From Caulobacteraceae bacterium (GTDB lineage Bacteria > Pseudomonadota > Alphaproteobacteria > Caulobacterales > Caulobacteraceae), in contig DAIDGR010000034.1 of NCBI GenBank assembly GCA_027452265.1, positions 1 to 33,412 of the forward strand: 33,412 bases of DNA, given 5' to 3'. The position numbers and the translations under genes were made by a program. Shown here in pieces: positions 7,801 to 18,801 of this stretch (position 1 is the stretch's first letter; each line of letters begins with the position of its first letter). The notes under the pieces are model-generated. The model saw only the letters and a list, made by a program, of their open reading frames with translations. It did not search any database and was not told the origin of the DNA.

Positions 7801-9837
7801 ATGAGCGACCGGATCGAAGCCCCGGGCGCGGCGGCCGCCGCCCCTCCGCCCCCGTCCGTGCGCCTGTGCCTGGGCGTCACCGGACACCGGGGAAGTCATC
7901 CCGCCATCGTCGCCCATCGCGACGCCATCGCCCAACGCCTCGCCGCCCTGTTCGAGATCATCGATCGCGCGGCGGCGGCTGAGCCAGTCAAGGCGGGGCT
8001 GGAGCAGCGGGCGCCCACGCGCCTGCACTCGTTGCTCGTCGATGGCGTCGACCAGATGGCCGCGCGTCAGGCCCTGGCCCGGGGCTGGGACCTGGTGGCG
8101 CCCCTGCCCTTCGGCCGCGCCCTCAACACCGCCATCAACACCGGGCCGGCCGACGCGGCGGAGGCCCGCGTCCTGCTGACCGGCCAAGGCGTCTGCGGCG
8201 AGGCGACGCGCGAGCGCGCGGCGGCCATCGCCAGCCTTCAGGACCAGGCGCGCCTGTTCGAGCTGGCCGACCAGGATGAAACCCTGACACGGCTGTTCCT
8301 GGCCAGCCTCGAGGCGCCAGACGACATGGCCAGCGTCCAGGCTTTTCGCGCCCGCGCCTCCGATCAGGCGGCTCTGGCGGGTCGCATCATGATCGAGCAA
8401 AGCGATCTTGTGATCGGCGTCTGGGATGGGGAGAACCTCGCCCAGCCGGGCGGCGCGGGGCACACCCTGGCCATGGCCCTGGAGATGGGGGCGCCGGTGA
8501 TCTGGATCGACGCCCATGCCCCAAAGCGCTGGACGATCCTGTCGAGCCCGGAATCGCTCGCCGCCGCGGCCGCCGGGGCCCCTTGGCGCGAGGGGCATGA
8601 AGAGGCGCTCGAGGCCTTGGTCCACCGGGCCCTGCGCCCCCGACGCGGCCGCGCCGGCGAAGCCGGGCCTGAAGCCTCCGAAGCCCTGCACGGGCACGAG
8701 GCGCTGCGGCGTGAGGTCTGGCGTCCGGCGAGCGCGCCCTTCTGGCACGCCTATCGTCGCGTCGAGGCGATCTTCGGGGCCACACGCTGGAAAGACGCCT
8801 TCACCAACCTCACCCAGGCCTACGAGTCCCCCCTCGCCCTGAGCTCGGACGTCTCGTCAGGCGGCCAGGAGCGCCTTGGAGGCCTGCCCCCAGCCTTCCT
8901 GAAACAGGTGCGCGAGGAGGTTCAGCGCCGCTTCGCGTGGGCCGACGGGGTCTCGGCCCGACTGTCCGACGCCTATCGCGGCGGGATGATTCTCAACTTC
9001 ATCTTCTCGGCGCTCGCCGTGCTCAGCGGCCTCGCCTACCTGCCCTTCGCCAGACACGAGGACAAATGGCTGTTCGCCCTGGTCGAGCTCGGCCTGCTGC
9101 TGGCGATTCTGGCCATCACCTCGGTCGGCCAACGGCGCGACTGGCATCGCCGCTGGTTCGAAACGCGCCGCGTCGCGGAATATTTTCGCCACGCCCCCAT
9201 CCTGCTGTTGCTGGGCGTGTGCCGGCCGACCGGTCGCTGGCCGCGGGGGGCAGAGACCAACTGGCCTGAATGGTATGCGCGCCACGCCCTGCGCGATGTC
9301 GGCCTTCCACCCACCGCCGTCACCCCCGCCTATCTGAGGCGCGCGGCCGAGGATTTGCTTCTGGCCCACGTCACCGCACAGCGCGACTATCATCGCGGCA
9401 AGGCCGAACGCCTCGCCCGGGCGCACGCAAATCTCGACCGGCTGTCCGGACGCCTGTTCAGCCTCGCCGTCCTGTCGGTCAGCCTCTATCTCTCGCTCAA
9501 GGCCGGCGCGGCGAGCGGTCTTGTTCGCGCCTCCCTGGCGGAGTCCAGCGGCCCTCTTTTTACCTTCCTGGGTGTCGCCCTTCCGACTCTCGGCGGCGCC
9601 CTGGCGGGAATCCGCTATTTTGGCGACTTCGAGCGGTTCTCGGCGATTTCGGAGGTCACGGCGGAAAAGCTCGACCTCGTCGCCGCCCGCCTTCGCCTTC
9701 TTCTCCAGGGCCCGGACGAAGCCCTGACCTATGCCCGCGTCTCGAGCCTCGCGCACGCCGCCGACGCCATCGTCGTCGACGAAATCGAGAACTGGCAGGC
9801 CGTGTTCGGCGGTAAGACGATCAGCGTCCCGGTCTAG
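7801..9837 (+). CDS. SLOG-superfamily domain protein with four C-terminal membrane segments
   Basis: A 678-residue protein from ATG 7801, 22 bases after the ADC-like gene. Residues 20-230 resemble a SLOG/DprA-like Rossmannoid nucleotide-binding domain: LGVTGHR (24-30), SLLVDGVDQMAARQAL (from 77), the strand-loop VAPLPFGRA (about 99-107) and DLVIGVWDGE (202-211), followed by GGAGHTLAMALEMGAPVIWID. The C-terminal half has hydrophobic helices at about 395-416 and 424-443, a basic amphipathic stretch RRDWHRRWFETRRVAEYFRHAP, then helices at about 552-568 and 586-606. This recalls SLATT-like two-TM modules that partner SLOG sensors. SLOG domains bind nucleotides or NAD-derived ligands, and SLATT-type membrane domains are proposed effectors in nucleotide-signalling conflict systems. 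The motifs are visible; the function is inferred from the families. No name exists that I recognise. Confidence 0.7.
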   Translation: MSDRIEAPGAAAAAPPPPSVRLCLGVTGHRGSHPAIVAHRDAIAQRLAALFEIIDRAAAAEPVKAGLEQRAPTRLHSLLVDGVDQMAARQALARGWDLVAPLPFGRALNTAINTGPADAAEARVLLTGQGVCGEATRERAAAIASLQDQARLFELADQDETLTRLFLASLEAPDDMASVQAFRARASDQAALAGRIMIEQSDLVIGVWDGENLAQPGGAGHTLAMALEMGAPVIWIDAHAPKRWTILSSPESLAAAAAGAPWREGHEEALEALVHRALRPRRGRAGEAGPEASEALHGHEALRREVWRPASAPFWHAYRRVEAIFGATRWKDAFTNLTQAYESPLALSSDVSSGGQERLGGLPPAFLKQVREEVQRRFAWADGVSARLSDAYRGGMILNFIFSALAVLSGLAYLPFARHEDKWLFALVELGLLLAILAITSVGQRRDWHRRWFETRRVAEYFRHAPILLLLGVCRPTGRWPRGAETNWPEWYARHALRDVGLPPTAVTPAYLRRAAEDLLLAHVTAQRDYHRGKAERLARAHANLDRLSGRLFSLAVLSVSLYLSLKAGAASGLVRASLAESSGPLFTFLGVALPTLGGALAGIRYFGDFERFSAISEVTAEKLDLVAARLRLLLQGPDEALTYARVSSLAHAADAIVVDEIENWQAVFGGKTISVPV

Positions 9838-9892
9838 ATGCAGGGCGCAGGCGCGTGTTCTGCTCCCCGGATGGCGCGCGCCGGATGATCCG

Positions 9893-9921
9893 TTGACCGA
9901 CGCCCCGCCTGCCCCTACCTA
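9893..9921 (+). promoter_or_regulatory. Candidate sigma-70-type promoter for carA
   Basis: TTGACC (9893-9898), a 17-base spacer, then TACCTA (9916-9921). The element lies 46 bases upstream of the carA ATG and would leave a leader of about 40 bases. Both hexamers depart from consensus, so this is a candidate only. Confidence 0.4.
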
Positions 9922-9967
9922 GTCGCCAATTCCCGCCCGACAGCCTTTTGCCCAACAAGGGTTCGCC

Positions 9968-11134
9968 ATGCGCCACGACCTGCCGGCCGGAGCCACCGGC
10001 CTGCTCGCCCTCGCCGATGGATCGGTATTCGCCGGACGCGGAGCCGGGCGCGTGGGCGAAGCTGTGGGCGAGGTGTGCTTCAACACCGCCATGACCGGCT
10101 ATCAGGAGATCCTCACGGATCCCTCCTACATGGACCAGATCGTCACCTTCACCTTCCCTCACGTAGGCAATGTGGGGGCCAATGCCGAGGATCTGGAGCA
10201 GCTCGATCTCGATCCGGCGACGCGGGCCCGGGGCGCGGTATTCCGCGAGACGCCGACCCCGCCGGCCAATTGGCGCGCCGAGCTGAGCCTTGAGGCCTGG
10301 CTGGACCGCATGGGTGTGATCGCCCTCTCCGGGGTCGACACCCGCGCCCTGACCCGGCGCATTCGTGAAAAGGGCATGCCTCACGGGGTGATCGCGCACG
10401 ATCCCCATGGTCGCTTTGATATCGACGCCCTGGTGGCCCGGGCGAGGACCTGGGCCGGACTGGAGGGCGCGGACCTCGCCTCCGCCGCGACCTCCCTGCA
10501 ATCTCGGGAGTGGCGCGAGGGCGGCTGGACCTGGGAGGGGGGCTACGCCATCGGCGGCAAGGACGGCCCCCTGATCGTCGCCCTGGATTTCGGCGTGAAG
10601 CGCAACATTCTGCGCGCGCTCACGTCAGCCGGCGCCCGGGTCGTCGTCGTCCCCGCGGGGACCTCGGCCGAGGAGATTCTCGCGCGCCGTCCTGCCGGGG
10701 TCGTCCTGACCAACGGTCCCGGCGATCCGGCGGCCACGGCCGTCTGGGCCGCGCCTCAGATCCGCGCCCTGGTGCAGAGCGGCGTTCCGATCCTGGGCAT
10801 CTGCCTGGGCCACCAACTTCTGGCGCTCAGCCTTGGTGGAGAAACCGCGAAGATGGAGCAAGGCCACCACGGGGCCAATCATCCCGTGCGCGACCTCGCC
10901 ACCGGCAAGGTGGAGATCGTGTCGATGAACCACGGCTTCACCGTCCGCCGCGAGACCCTGCCCCAGGAGCTGGAAGAGACGCATGTCTCGCTCTTCGACG
11001 GCACCAATGCCGGACTGAAGATGAAGGACCGCCCGGTGTTTTCGGTGCAGCACCACCCTGAGGCCTCGCCCGGCCCCACCGACTCGCTGGGTCTCTTCAC
11101 CCGCTTCGTCGAGTCCGCCCGGCTCCACGCCTGA
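9968..11134 (+). CDS. carA: Carbamoyl-phosphate synthase small (glutaminase) subunit
   Basis: A 388-residue protein that hydrolyses glutamine and passes ammonia to CarB for carbamoyl phosphate, the precursor of pyrimidines and arginine. The N-terminal CPSase small-chain domain (about 10-150) shows [21 protein letters not shown] and [14 protein letters not shown]. The class I glutamine amidotransferase domain (about 195-380) shows VLTNGPGDP and the nucleophile in ILGICLGHQ (Cys279), with His363 and Glu365 in HHPEASPGP completing the triad. Length and motif order are normal. It starts at ATG 9968. carB follows after 132 bases on the same strand, a wide gap for a pair that must work together. 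Confidence 0.98.
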   Translation: MRHDLPAGATGLLALADGSVFAGRGAGRVGEAVGEVCFNTAMTGYQEILTDPSYMDQIVTFTFPHVGNVGANAEDLEQLDLDPATRARGAVFRETPTPPANWRAELSLEAWLDRMGVIALSGVDTRALTRRIREKGMPHGVIAHDPHGRFDIDALVARARTWAGLEGADLASAATSLQSREWREGGWTWEGGYAIGGKDGPLIVALDFGVKRNILRALTSAGARVVVVPAGTSAEEILARRPAGVVLTNGPGDPAATAVWAAPQIRALVQSGVPILGICLGHQLLALSLGGETAKMEQGHHGANHPVRDLATGKVEIVSMNHGFTVRRETLPQELEETHVSLFDGTNAGLKMKDRPVFSVQHHPEASPGPTDSLGLFTRFVESARLHA

Positions 11135-11266
11135 GGCCGCCCCGTGGCCCGCGAGCTCGGTCGCCCTCCGGCGATTGCGATTCGCGCCGCGCACAGCTAA
11201 AGCGGCGGCTTAGCCTTCAACCCTAAGACCCGGGGGACGCGCACGCCCAGGTGCGCGCGATACGCC

Positions 11267-14566
<3,300 letters not shown>

Positions 14567-14586
14567 GACCCTGACCGTCTAGGGTC
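14567..14586. terminator. Short hairpin between convergent carB and tsdA-like genes
   Basis: GACCCT (14567-14572) and AGGGTC (14581-14586) are complementary, with an 8-base loop. The hairpin occupies the whole gap and overlaps the tsdA-like stop codon. It could act as a two-way terminator, but neither strand has a T-tract after it and the stem is only six pairs. Confidence 0.3.
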
Positions 14587-15493
14587 GCCTGGGCTCGTCG
14601 CCCACCAGGCGTCCGTCGACCACCTTGCCGTAGAACGAATAGGGGTCGTCATGGAATCGGCGGCGGGTCTGGGCCACATCGCCGGTGAACCGAGGGTCCT
14701 GCGGTCGGGGCTGGCTGTCGATATAGGCGGCCACGTCCCAGGCCTGCTGATCGGTCAGGGAGCCGCCCCGGGCGAGGGGCATATTGGCCTTGATGAAGCC
14801 CGCGGCCGTGTTGATCTGCGCCATCCCCGCGCCCCAGTTGTAGGAGCCCGGTCCCCACACCGCCGGGAACACGTTCTGTCCGCGCACGCTCTGTCCCTGC
14901 CCGTTGGCTCCGTGACACATGGCGCAGTGGGTCTCAAACACCCGCGCGCCCCGACCCGGGTCTGGCGGGCTCGCCGGGGCGGCAAGCTTGGGATAGCCGG
15001 CGCCCGCCATGTGCGTTCCGGTGGGGGCGCCTCTGGCGAGGAAGAAGGCGTAGCTCTCGAGAGCCACAAGGACAGGATCGCCCAGGGGCGGCGCCTTGCC
15101 GTTCTCGCTGAATTCGAAGCAGCCCTGAAGCCGCTCGGCGAAGGTGTTCACATGACCGTTCTTGGCCCGGTACTGAGGATAGGCGACCCAGGCGGCCCAA
15201 AGGGGCGCGGAATGGGCCAGCCGCCCCTCGTCCAGATGACAGTTCGAGCAGGCGAGGCCATTGCCCACATAGGCGCCGGCGTGGGCGCGCGGGTCGTTGA
15301 AGATCGCGCGGCCGAGCGCCACCTGACGTCCAAAGGGCGAGTCGTCGATCGCGCTGACCGGCGGCGGCGAGAAGGCGGAGGTCTTGGACGGCGGCGGCGC
15401 CGCCGCCAGGGCCCAGCCGGCGAGCGTCGCGCCGGCCACCGCCAGACCGGCGGTGACGAGGCGAAGTCCGAAGGTCTGACGTCCGCGTCTCAT
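14579..15493 (-). CDS. tsdA: Thiosulfate dehydrogenase / tetrathionate reductase, dihaem cytochrome c
   Basis: A 304-residue periplasmic protein from ATG 15493, with a signal peptide (basic start, hydrophobic core about 10-32). It carries two haem c sites, CSNCH (82-86) and CAMCH (190-194). NTFAERLQGCFEFS contains Cys125, the unusual cysteine ligand of the active-site haem that marks TsdA. GSYNWGAGM, FIKANMPL and DVAAYIDSQPRPQDPR also fit. TsdA joins two thiosulfates to tetrathionate with release of two electrons, and some members run in reverse. The second-haem ligand region reads Asn237-Met238 rather than Lys-Met, so Met238 is the likely ligand. The start overlaps the tsdB-like stop as ATGA, indicating translational coupling. 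A longer frame to 15724 exists, but it would place about 77 residues before the signal peptide. Confidence 0.9.
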   Translation of the reverse strand: MRRGRQTFGLRLVTAGLAVAGATLAGWALAAAPPPSKTSAFSPPPVSAIDDSPFGRQVALGRAIFNDPRAHAGAYVGNGLACSNCHLDEGRLAHSAPLWAAWVAYPQYRAKNGHVNTFAERLQGCFEFSENGKAPPLGDPVLVALESYAFFLARGAPTGTHMAGAGYPKLAAPASPPDPGRGARVFETHCAMCHGANGQGQSVRGQNVFPAVWGPGSYNWGAGMAQINTAAGFIKANMPLARGGSLTDQQAWDVAAYIDSQPRPQDPRFTGDVAQTRRRFHDDPYSFYGKVVDGRLVGDEPRRP

Positions 15494-16179
15494 GAGGGCC
15501 CTCCGTCCGTGTTCGCCCCCGCCGGACGCGAGGCGTAATAGGCGGCGACGGCGCGCATCTGAGCCGGTGTCAGCCGGCCGGCGACCGCCCTCATCAGGCC
15601 AAGCGGGTCCCCGGCCCGCTCGCCCGAGGCGAAGCGCCGCAGTTCGCCCAGGAGATAGGCCCGGCCCTGTCCGGCGAGGGCTGGGGTCACCGCGCCCACG
15701 CCCAGCCCGTCGGGGGCATGGCAAGCCGCGCAGGGCGGGACGCCCTTGGCCCAGTCGCCCCGTAACGCCAGGTCACGGCCCAGGGCCTCCTGTGTCGACG
15801 CGGCGGGGGAGACGGGCGGCGCGGCGGGCGGCGGCAGGCTGGCGTAATAGGCCGCAAGGGCCGCCGACTGGTCCGGGCTCAACCCGTGCGCAACCGCGTT
15901 CATCATCGCATATTTGCGTCGCCCGGACCGAAAGGCGTCGAGCTGGGCGCCAATATAGCCGGCATTCAGCCCGGCAAGCCTCGGGGCGCCCTGCGACTCC
16001 AGACCCTCGCCCTTCGCGCCATGGCAGGCGGCGCAGGGCGGGACCCCGGCCTCCGGCAGCCCCTGAGAAGCCAGCCGGGCCGGATCGGGGCCCGCGATCG
16101 CCATGGCGGCGGCCAAGGTCGCTCCCGCAAGCCCGGCCAGGAGCGCCGCCGCGCCAAGTCGTGTTCTGAAGCCCACCAT
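15490..16179 (-). CDS. tsdB: Dihaem cytochrome c, TsdB-like electron acceptor
   Basis: A 229-residue periplasmic protein from ATG 16179, preceded by a purine-rich AGGGAAGGGG. A signal peptide covers about 1-29. Two cytochrome c4-like halves follow, each with PPCAACH (haem Cys at 49/52 and 150/153) and each ending in a similar helix (LSPDQSAALAAYYASLP and LTPAQMRAVAAYYASRP). The protein is therefore an internal duplication. TsdB proteins of this type accept electrons from TsdA and pass them to terminal oxidases, and the gene typically sits directly upstream of tsdA, as here with a 4-base overlap. Met92/Met93 and a Met in PLGLMRAV are candidate distal haem ligands. The binding-protein gene ends 10 bases upstream. 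A generic cytochrome c4 is the alternative name; context favours TsdB. Confidence 0.85.
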   Translation of the reverse strand: MVGFRTRLGAAALLAGLAGATLAAAMAIAGPDPARLASQGLPEAGVPPCAACHGAKGEGLESQGAPRLAGLNAGYIGAQLDAFRSGRRKYAMMNAVAHGLSPDQSAALAAYYASLPPPAAPPVSPAASTQEALGRDLALRGDWAKGVPPCAACHAPDGLGVGAVTPALAGQGRAYLLGELRRFASGERAGDPLGLMRAVAGRLTPAQMRAVAAYYASRPAGANTDGGPS

Positions 16180-16189
16180 CCCCTTCCCT

Positions 16190-17254
16190 TTAGCCCGGCG
16201 TCCCAGCCGCGTCCCGGGCCGCATCCGGGACGGCGACATAGGGCTTGAAGCCATAGCGGGCAAAGATCGCCAGGGCCTCGGGCGACCGGATGAACTGAAG
16301 CCATAGCCGCGCCGCCGCCGGATGGGTCGCGCCTCGGACCATGGCCCCGGCATAGACGCCCGTCGCGTTCTGATCGTCCGGGATCGGCACATGCGAGATC
16401 GGATGGCCGACCTGTTCCTGAAATATCGCTTCGGACAGCCAGGTCACCCCGGCCTGGTCCCGCCCCTGCATCAGAAAGAGCGGCGTCTGACGATGGTGGA
16501 TCAGGGTCAGCTCCGTCGTGCCGTCGGCGACCTTGGCCTCGTAGACCTGACGCTCCAGCGCCTCGCCTCCGGCCTTGCGCAGGGCCGACTTGATCTGCCG
16601 GGCGACGCCCTCGAACTCAGGATTGGGCATGGCGAGCCGGATGTCCGCCCGACCCAGATCCGTCAGGCCCGTCACGTGGGCCGGATTGCCCGCTGGAACC
16701 ATGATCGTCAGGGTATTGGAGACATAGGGCACGGCCGGACCGGTCAGGACGCCATCGGCGATCTGCCGCCGCACGGCCTCCAGGCCCGCCAGATAGACGT
16801 CGGCTCTGGCCGTCCAGGTCATGTTGCCGCTGGTGATGCGTCCGTGGGCCTTGATCTGCTCGATCAGAAGGCCGGGCGGGATCGTCTCCCAGTAGATGCG
16901 CCCCTTGAAGGTGGGGTGCTTCGCCTCGAAGGCCGCCACCAGAGGCGCCATGGCGAAGAAGTAGTTGCCGCCGACAAAGAGGACGAGCCTGGGGTGGCCC
17001 GGGTCCCCGTGGAAGTCGGCGAGGTCGTCCACCTGCGGCACGGTGAAGGCGAGCCCGCGATCCACGGCGTCATTGTTCGCGCCCTTTTGCCAAGGCGGAT
17101 AGACTTGGTCCCCCGGGGCGCCCGGGATTAGTTGGGCCTGGGCCGCCGGTGTGCCGGCCAGGAGGCTGGCGAGGATCGCGGACACGCAGGCCAGGGACCG
17201 AGCGGTCCGCGAGCGGGGCGCCGCGCTCAGGTCGGTCTTGCAGGTTCGTTTCAT
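16190..17254 (-). CDS. Periplasmic ModA-like substrate-binding protein
   Basis: A 354-residue protein from ATG 17254, with GAGGAG 7 bases upstream. Residues 1-40 are a signal peptide ending ALA-type at PAAQA. About 65 further residues precede a type II periplasmic binding fold: LVLFVGGNYFFAMAPLVAAFEAKHP, then TWTARADVYLAG, PYVSNTLTIMVPAGNPAHVTGLTDLGRADIRLAMPNPEFEG and the closing ATHPAAARLWLQFIRSPEALAIFARYGFKPY. This is the layout of ModA/sulfate-type oxyanion-binding proteins. The ligand cannot be read from the sequence. No permease or ATPase gene lies nearby; instead it is the first gene of an operon with tsdB and tsdA, which suggests a sulfur oxyanion or a chaperone-like or sensory role. 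It could also be an orphan SBP using a distant transporter. Confidence 0.8.
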   Translation of the reverse strand: MKRTCKTDLSAAPRSRTARSLACVSAILASLLAGTPAAQAQLIPGAPGDQVYPPWQKGANNDAVDRGLAFTVPQVDDLADFHGDPGHPRLVLFVGGNYFFAMAPLVAAFEAKHPTFKGRIYWETIPPGLLIEQIKAHGRITSGNMTWTARADVYLAGLEAVRRQIADGVLTGPAVPYVSNTLTIMVPAGNPAHVTGLTDLGRADIRLAMPNPEFEGVARQIKSALRKAGGEALERQVYEAKVADGTTELTLIHHRQTPLFLMQGRDQAGVTWLSEAIFQEQVGHPISHVPIPDDQNATGVYAGAMVRGATHPAAARLWLQFIRSPEALAIFARYGFKPYVAVPDAARDAAGTPG

Positions 17255-17307
17255 GCCACGTCTCCTCGCCCCCTGACCAAGCGCGCCCGCGTGACGGGCG
17301 TCAAACG

Positions 17308-17325
17308 GGTTCATCTGCTTGAACC
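17308..17325. promoter_or_regulatory. Dyad GGTTCA-N6-TGAACC near the SBP-tsdBA start
   Basis: A perfect six-base inverted repeat spans 17308-17313 and 17320-17325. It is centred about 62 bases upstream of the SBP ATG, a usual position for a dimeric regulator site. The regulator is unknown. Confidence 0.4.
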
Positions 17326-17378
17326 GATCGATCGCGGCGAACGGTCGATGCGCGGTCAGGCGTAGGGCCCGCACGTGA

Positions 17379-17397
17379 AGCTCGCATTTTGCAAGCT
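17379..17397. promoter_or_regulatory. Near-perfect dyad upstream of SBP-tsdBA
   Basis: AGCTCGCA (17379-17386) and TGCAAGCT (17390-17397) pair at seven of eight positions around TTT. It lies about 125 bases upstream of the SBP start and could be a second operator. Confidence 0.3.
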
Positions 17398-17511
17398 ATC
17401 GACAGGGCGTCGTCTGACATGGCCACATCGCCGGCAAGCGAGCCAGACCCTCGGGCATCTTCCCACCCTTTGGGGCCAGCCGGAAAATAAGCGTCGCCTT
17501 ATCAATTATAT

Positions 17512-17532
17512 TGGCACGGCGCCTGCCGTGCC
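17512..17532 (+). promoter_or_regulatory. Palindrome containing a sigma-54-like -24/-12 element
   Basis: GGCACGGC (17513-17520) and GCCGTGCC (17525-17532) are perfect eight-base inverted arms around GCCT. Read on the plus strand, the same bases give TGGCAC-N5-CTGC, with GG and GC exactly ten bases apart, close to the sigma-54 consensus TGGCAC-N5-TTGC. An AT-rich stretch containing TATCAATTAT, similar to an IHF site, sits just upstream. Transcription would run toward the AraC gene (start 17682). A hairpin or operator is the alternative. Confidence 0.35.
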
Positions 17533-17577
17533 GGCCTCGGCGCCCTTGCCCATCCGGTCCACCGCGGGGCGGCGGTG

Positions 17578-17594
17578 ACAGGGGCCATCCCTGT
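17578..17594. promoter_or_regulatory. Dyad ACAGGG-N5-CCCTGT upstream of the AraC gene
   Basis: Perfect six-base arms (17578-17583, 17589-17594) lie about 90 bases upstream of the AraC-family start. This is a candidate operator, possibly autoregulatory. Confidence 0.3.
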
Positions 17595-17681
17595 GCTAAG
17601 GTGCAACATCGCAATTTGCGCCGTGCAGAGGCGACGCCGATCCCTGAGGGGCAAGGCTCAGGGGCATTGGGGGGGTCGTCG

Positions 17682-18791
17682 ATGAATGCCATCGTCCCCG
17701 GACGGAGCGGCGTCCAGGGCCCTGCACAGACCGGCGGGTGGCGCGCGGTCTCCTGGTCCTGGAGCGCACAGGAATGGGCATGGCTCCCTATCGCGGGCCC
17801 GCCGCTTGGCTCCGCCGGCCCCTCACGTCCGGTCAGTCTAAGGGTCGACACCCGCCATGCTCCGGCGGGCGACCGCTTTGATCTCTGGCGGGACGTCACG
17901 GCCGTCGCCCTCGACTACCTCCCCACCGAACACACCCCGGTCCGACAATTCCATGGCTCTGGCTTTGGCCTGTTCGCCGACGGGGGCAGACATTTCGTGC
18001 TGTCCACGACCGATCCCTATGAGGTGCGTCGCTCGCGGCGGCAGGCGGGTCAGACGGCGGATGAGATCTCGTTCGGCCTGCTGTTCGAGGGGGAACGCTG
18101 GGTGGAGCGCGACGGCGCGTCGCCGGAACGGACCCCCGCGGGCGAGTTCTTTGTCGACGATGGCGGCCGGTCATTCCGTCTCACCAATCCGACCGCCCAG
18201 AGGTCGGCGTGGCTGGCGCTCGCCCGTTCGGACCTGGCGGAAATCTTTCCAGGAGACATCCCCGACCTGACCATTCTGGCGGCGATGCTGAGAAAAAGCC
18301 GGCTCGCGCCGCTGATCCACGGCCAATTCAGCGCCGTCGCCCGTCACGGGGGCCTGTTCACGGATGTCGAAGGCGGGGCTGCGATCGCCGCCATGTCGCA
18401 CCTGATCCTTGCGGCCGTGGCGGCGGGGCGCGAGGAGCCATCCCGCGCCTTTGACGACCGGCCCGCGACCCTCATCGCCGCCCGACGCTATATCGAGACT
18501 CACCTGGCCGATCCGGAGCTTGGGGTCGATTCTGTCGCCGAGGCGGTCGGCTGCTCCCGCGCCGCGCTTTACCGCGCCTTTGCCGCCGCAGGCGTTGGCA
18601 TGGGGGTCGCGGAGACGATCCGGGAGCTGCGCCTGCAATGCCTGCGCGCGCTCCTCGAAGGCGATCCGGTCAGCGTCGGCGAGGCGGCGGCCCGGTGCGG
18701 CTTCAGCGACCCGCGCGCCCTGCAACGGCGCTTCAAGGAGCGCTTCGGCCTCTCGCCGCGAGACGTTCAGCGGCGCACCCGCACGCTCTGA
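17682..18791 (+). CDS. AraC-family transcriptional regulator
   Basis: A 369-residue DNA-binding protein. ATG 17682 was chosen because a G-rich stretch (GGGGGG) precedes it and the upstream frame has no homologous sequence. Residues about 55-230 resemble the AraC-binding-like effector domain (RFDLWRDVTAVALDYLPTE, with GQTADEISFGLLFEGERWVERDG). The C-terminal 100 residues are the double helix-turn-helix: AARRYIETHLADPELGVDSVAEAVGCSRAALYRAF, then SVGEAAARCGFSDPRALQRRFKERFGLSPRDVQRR. The ligand is unknown. It lies 116 bases upstream of tpsA on the same strand and is divergent from the SBP-tsdBA operon, so it may control either. A direct repeat in the gap before tpsA is a plausible site for it. 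Confidence 0.9.
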   Translation: MNAIVPGRSGVQGPAQTGGWRAVSWSWSAQEWAWLPIAGPPLGSAGPSRPVSLRVDTRHAPAGDRFDLWRDVTAVALDYLPTEHTPVRQFHGSGFGLFADGGRHFVLSTTDPYEVRRSRRQAGQTADEISFGLLFEGERWVERDGASPERTPAGEFFVDDGGRSFRLTNPTAQRSAWLALARSDLAEIFPGDIPDLTILAAMLRKSRLAPLIHGQFSAVARHGGLFTDVEGGAAIAAMSHLILAAVAAGREEPSRAFDDRPATLIAARRYIETHLADPELGVDSVAEAVGCSRAALYRAFAAAGVGMGVAETIRELRLQCLRALLEGDPVSVGEAAARCGFSDPRALQRRFKERFGLSPRDVQRRTRTL

Positions 18792-18801
18792 GGGGCGCGA
18801 T

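Larger units (their letters stand above)
17255..17681. other. 427-base divergent control region
   Basis: No gene of its own is supported. It separates the minus-strand SBP-tsdB-tsdA operon from the plus-strand AraC gene and contains four inverted repeats (17308-17325, 17379-17397, 17513-17532, 17578-17594). A locally AT-rich stretch lies at about 17486-17511 in otherwise GC-rich DNA. This is what a two-way promoter region with bound regulators would look like. Confidence 0.6.

Noticed and set aside
11190-11216. Hairpin GCTAA/TTAGC in the carA-carB gap as a terminator
   Set aside because: There are only five pairs with a long loop and no T-tract, and a terminator between carA and carB would be counterproductive.
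17375-17681. Small gene in the divergent region
   Set aside because: Short frames exist on both strands but have no ribosome site, conserved motif or sensible composition; the dyads indicate a control region.
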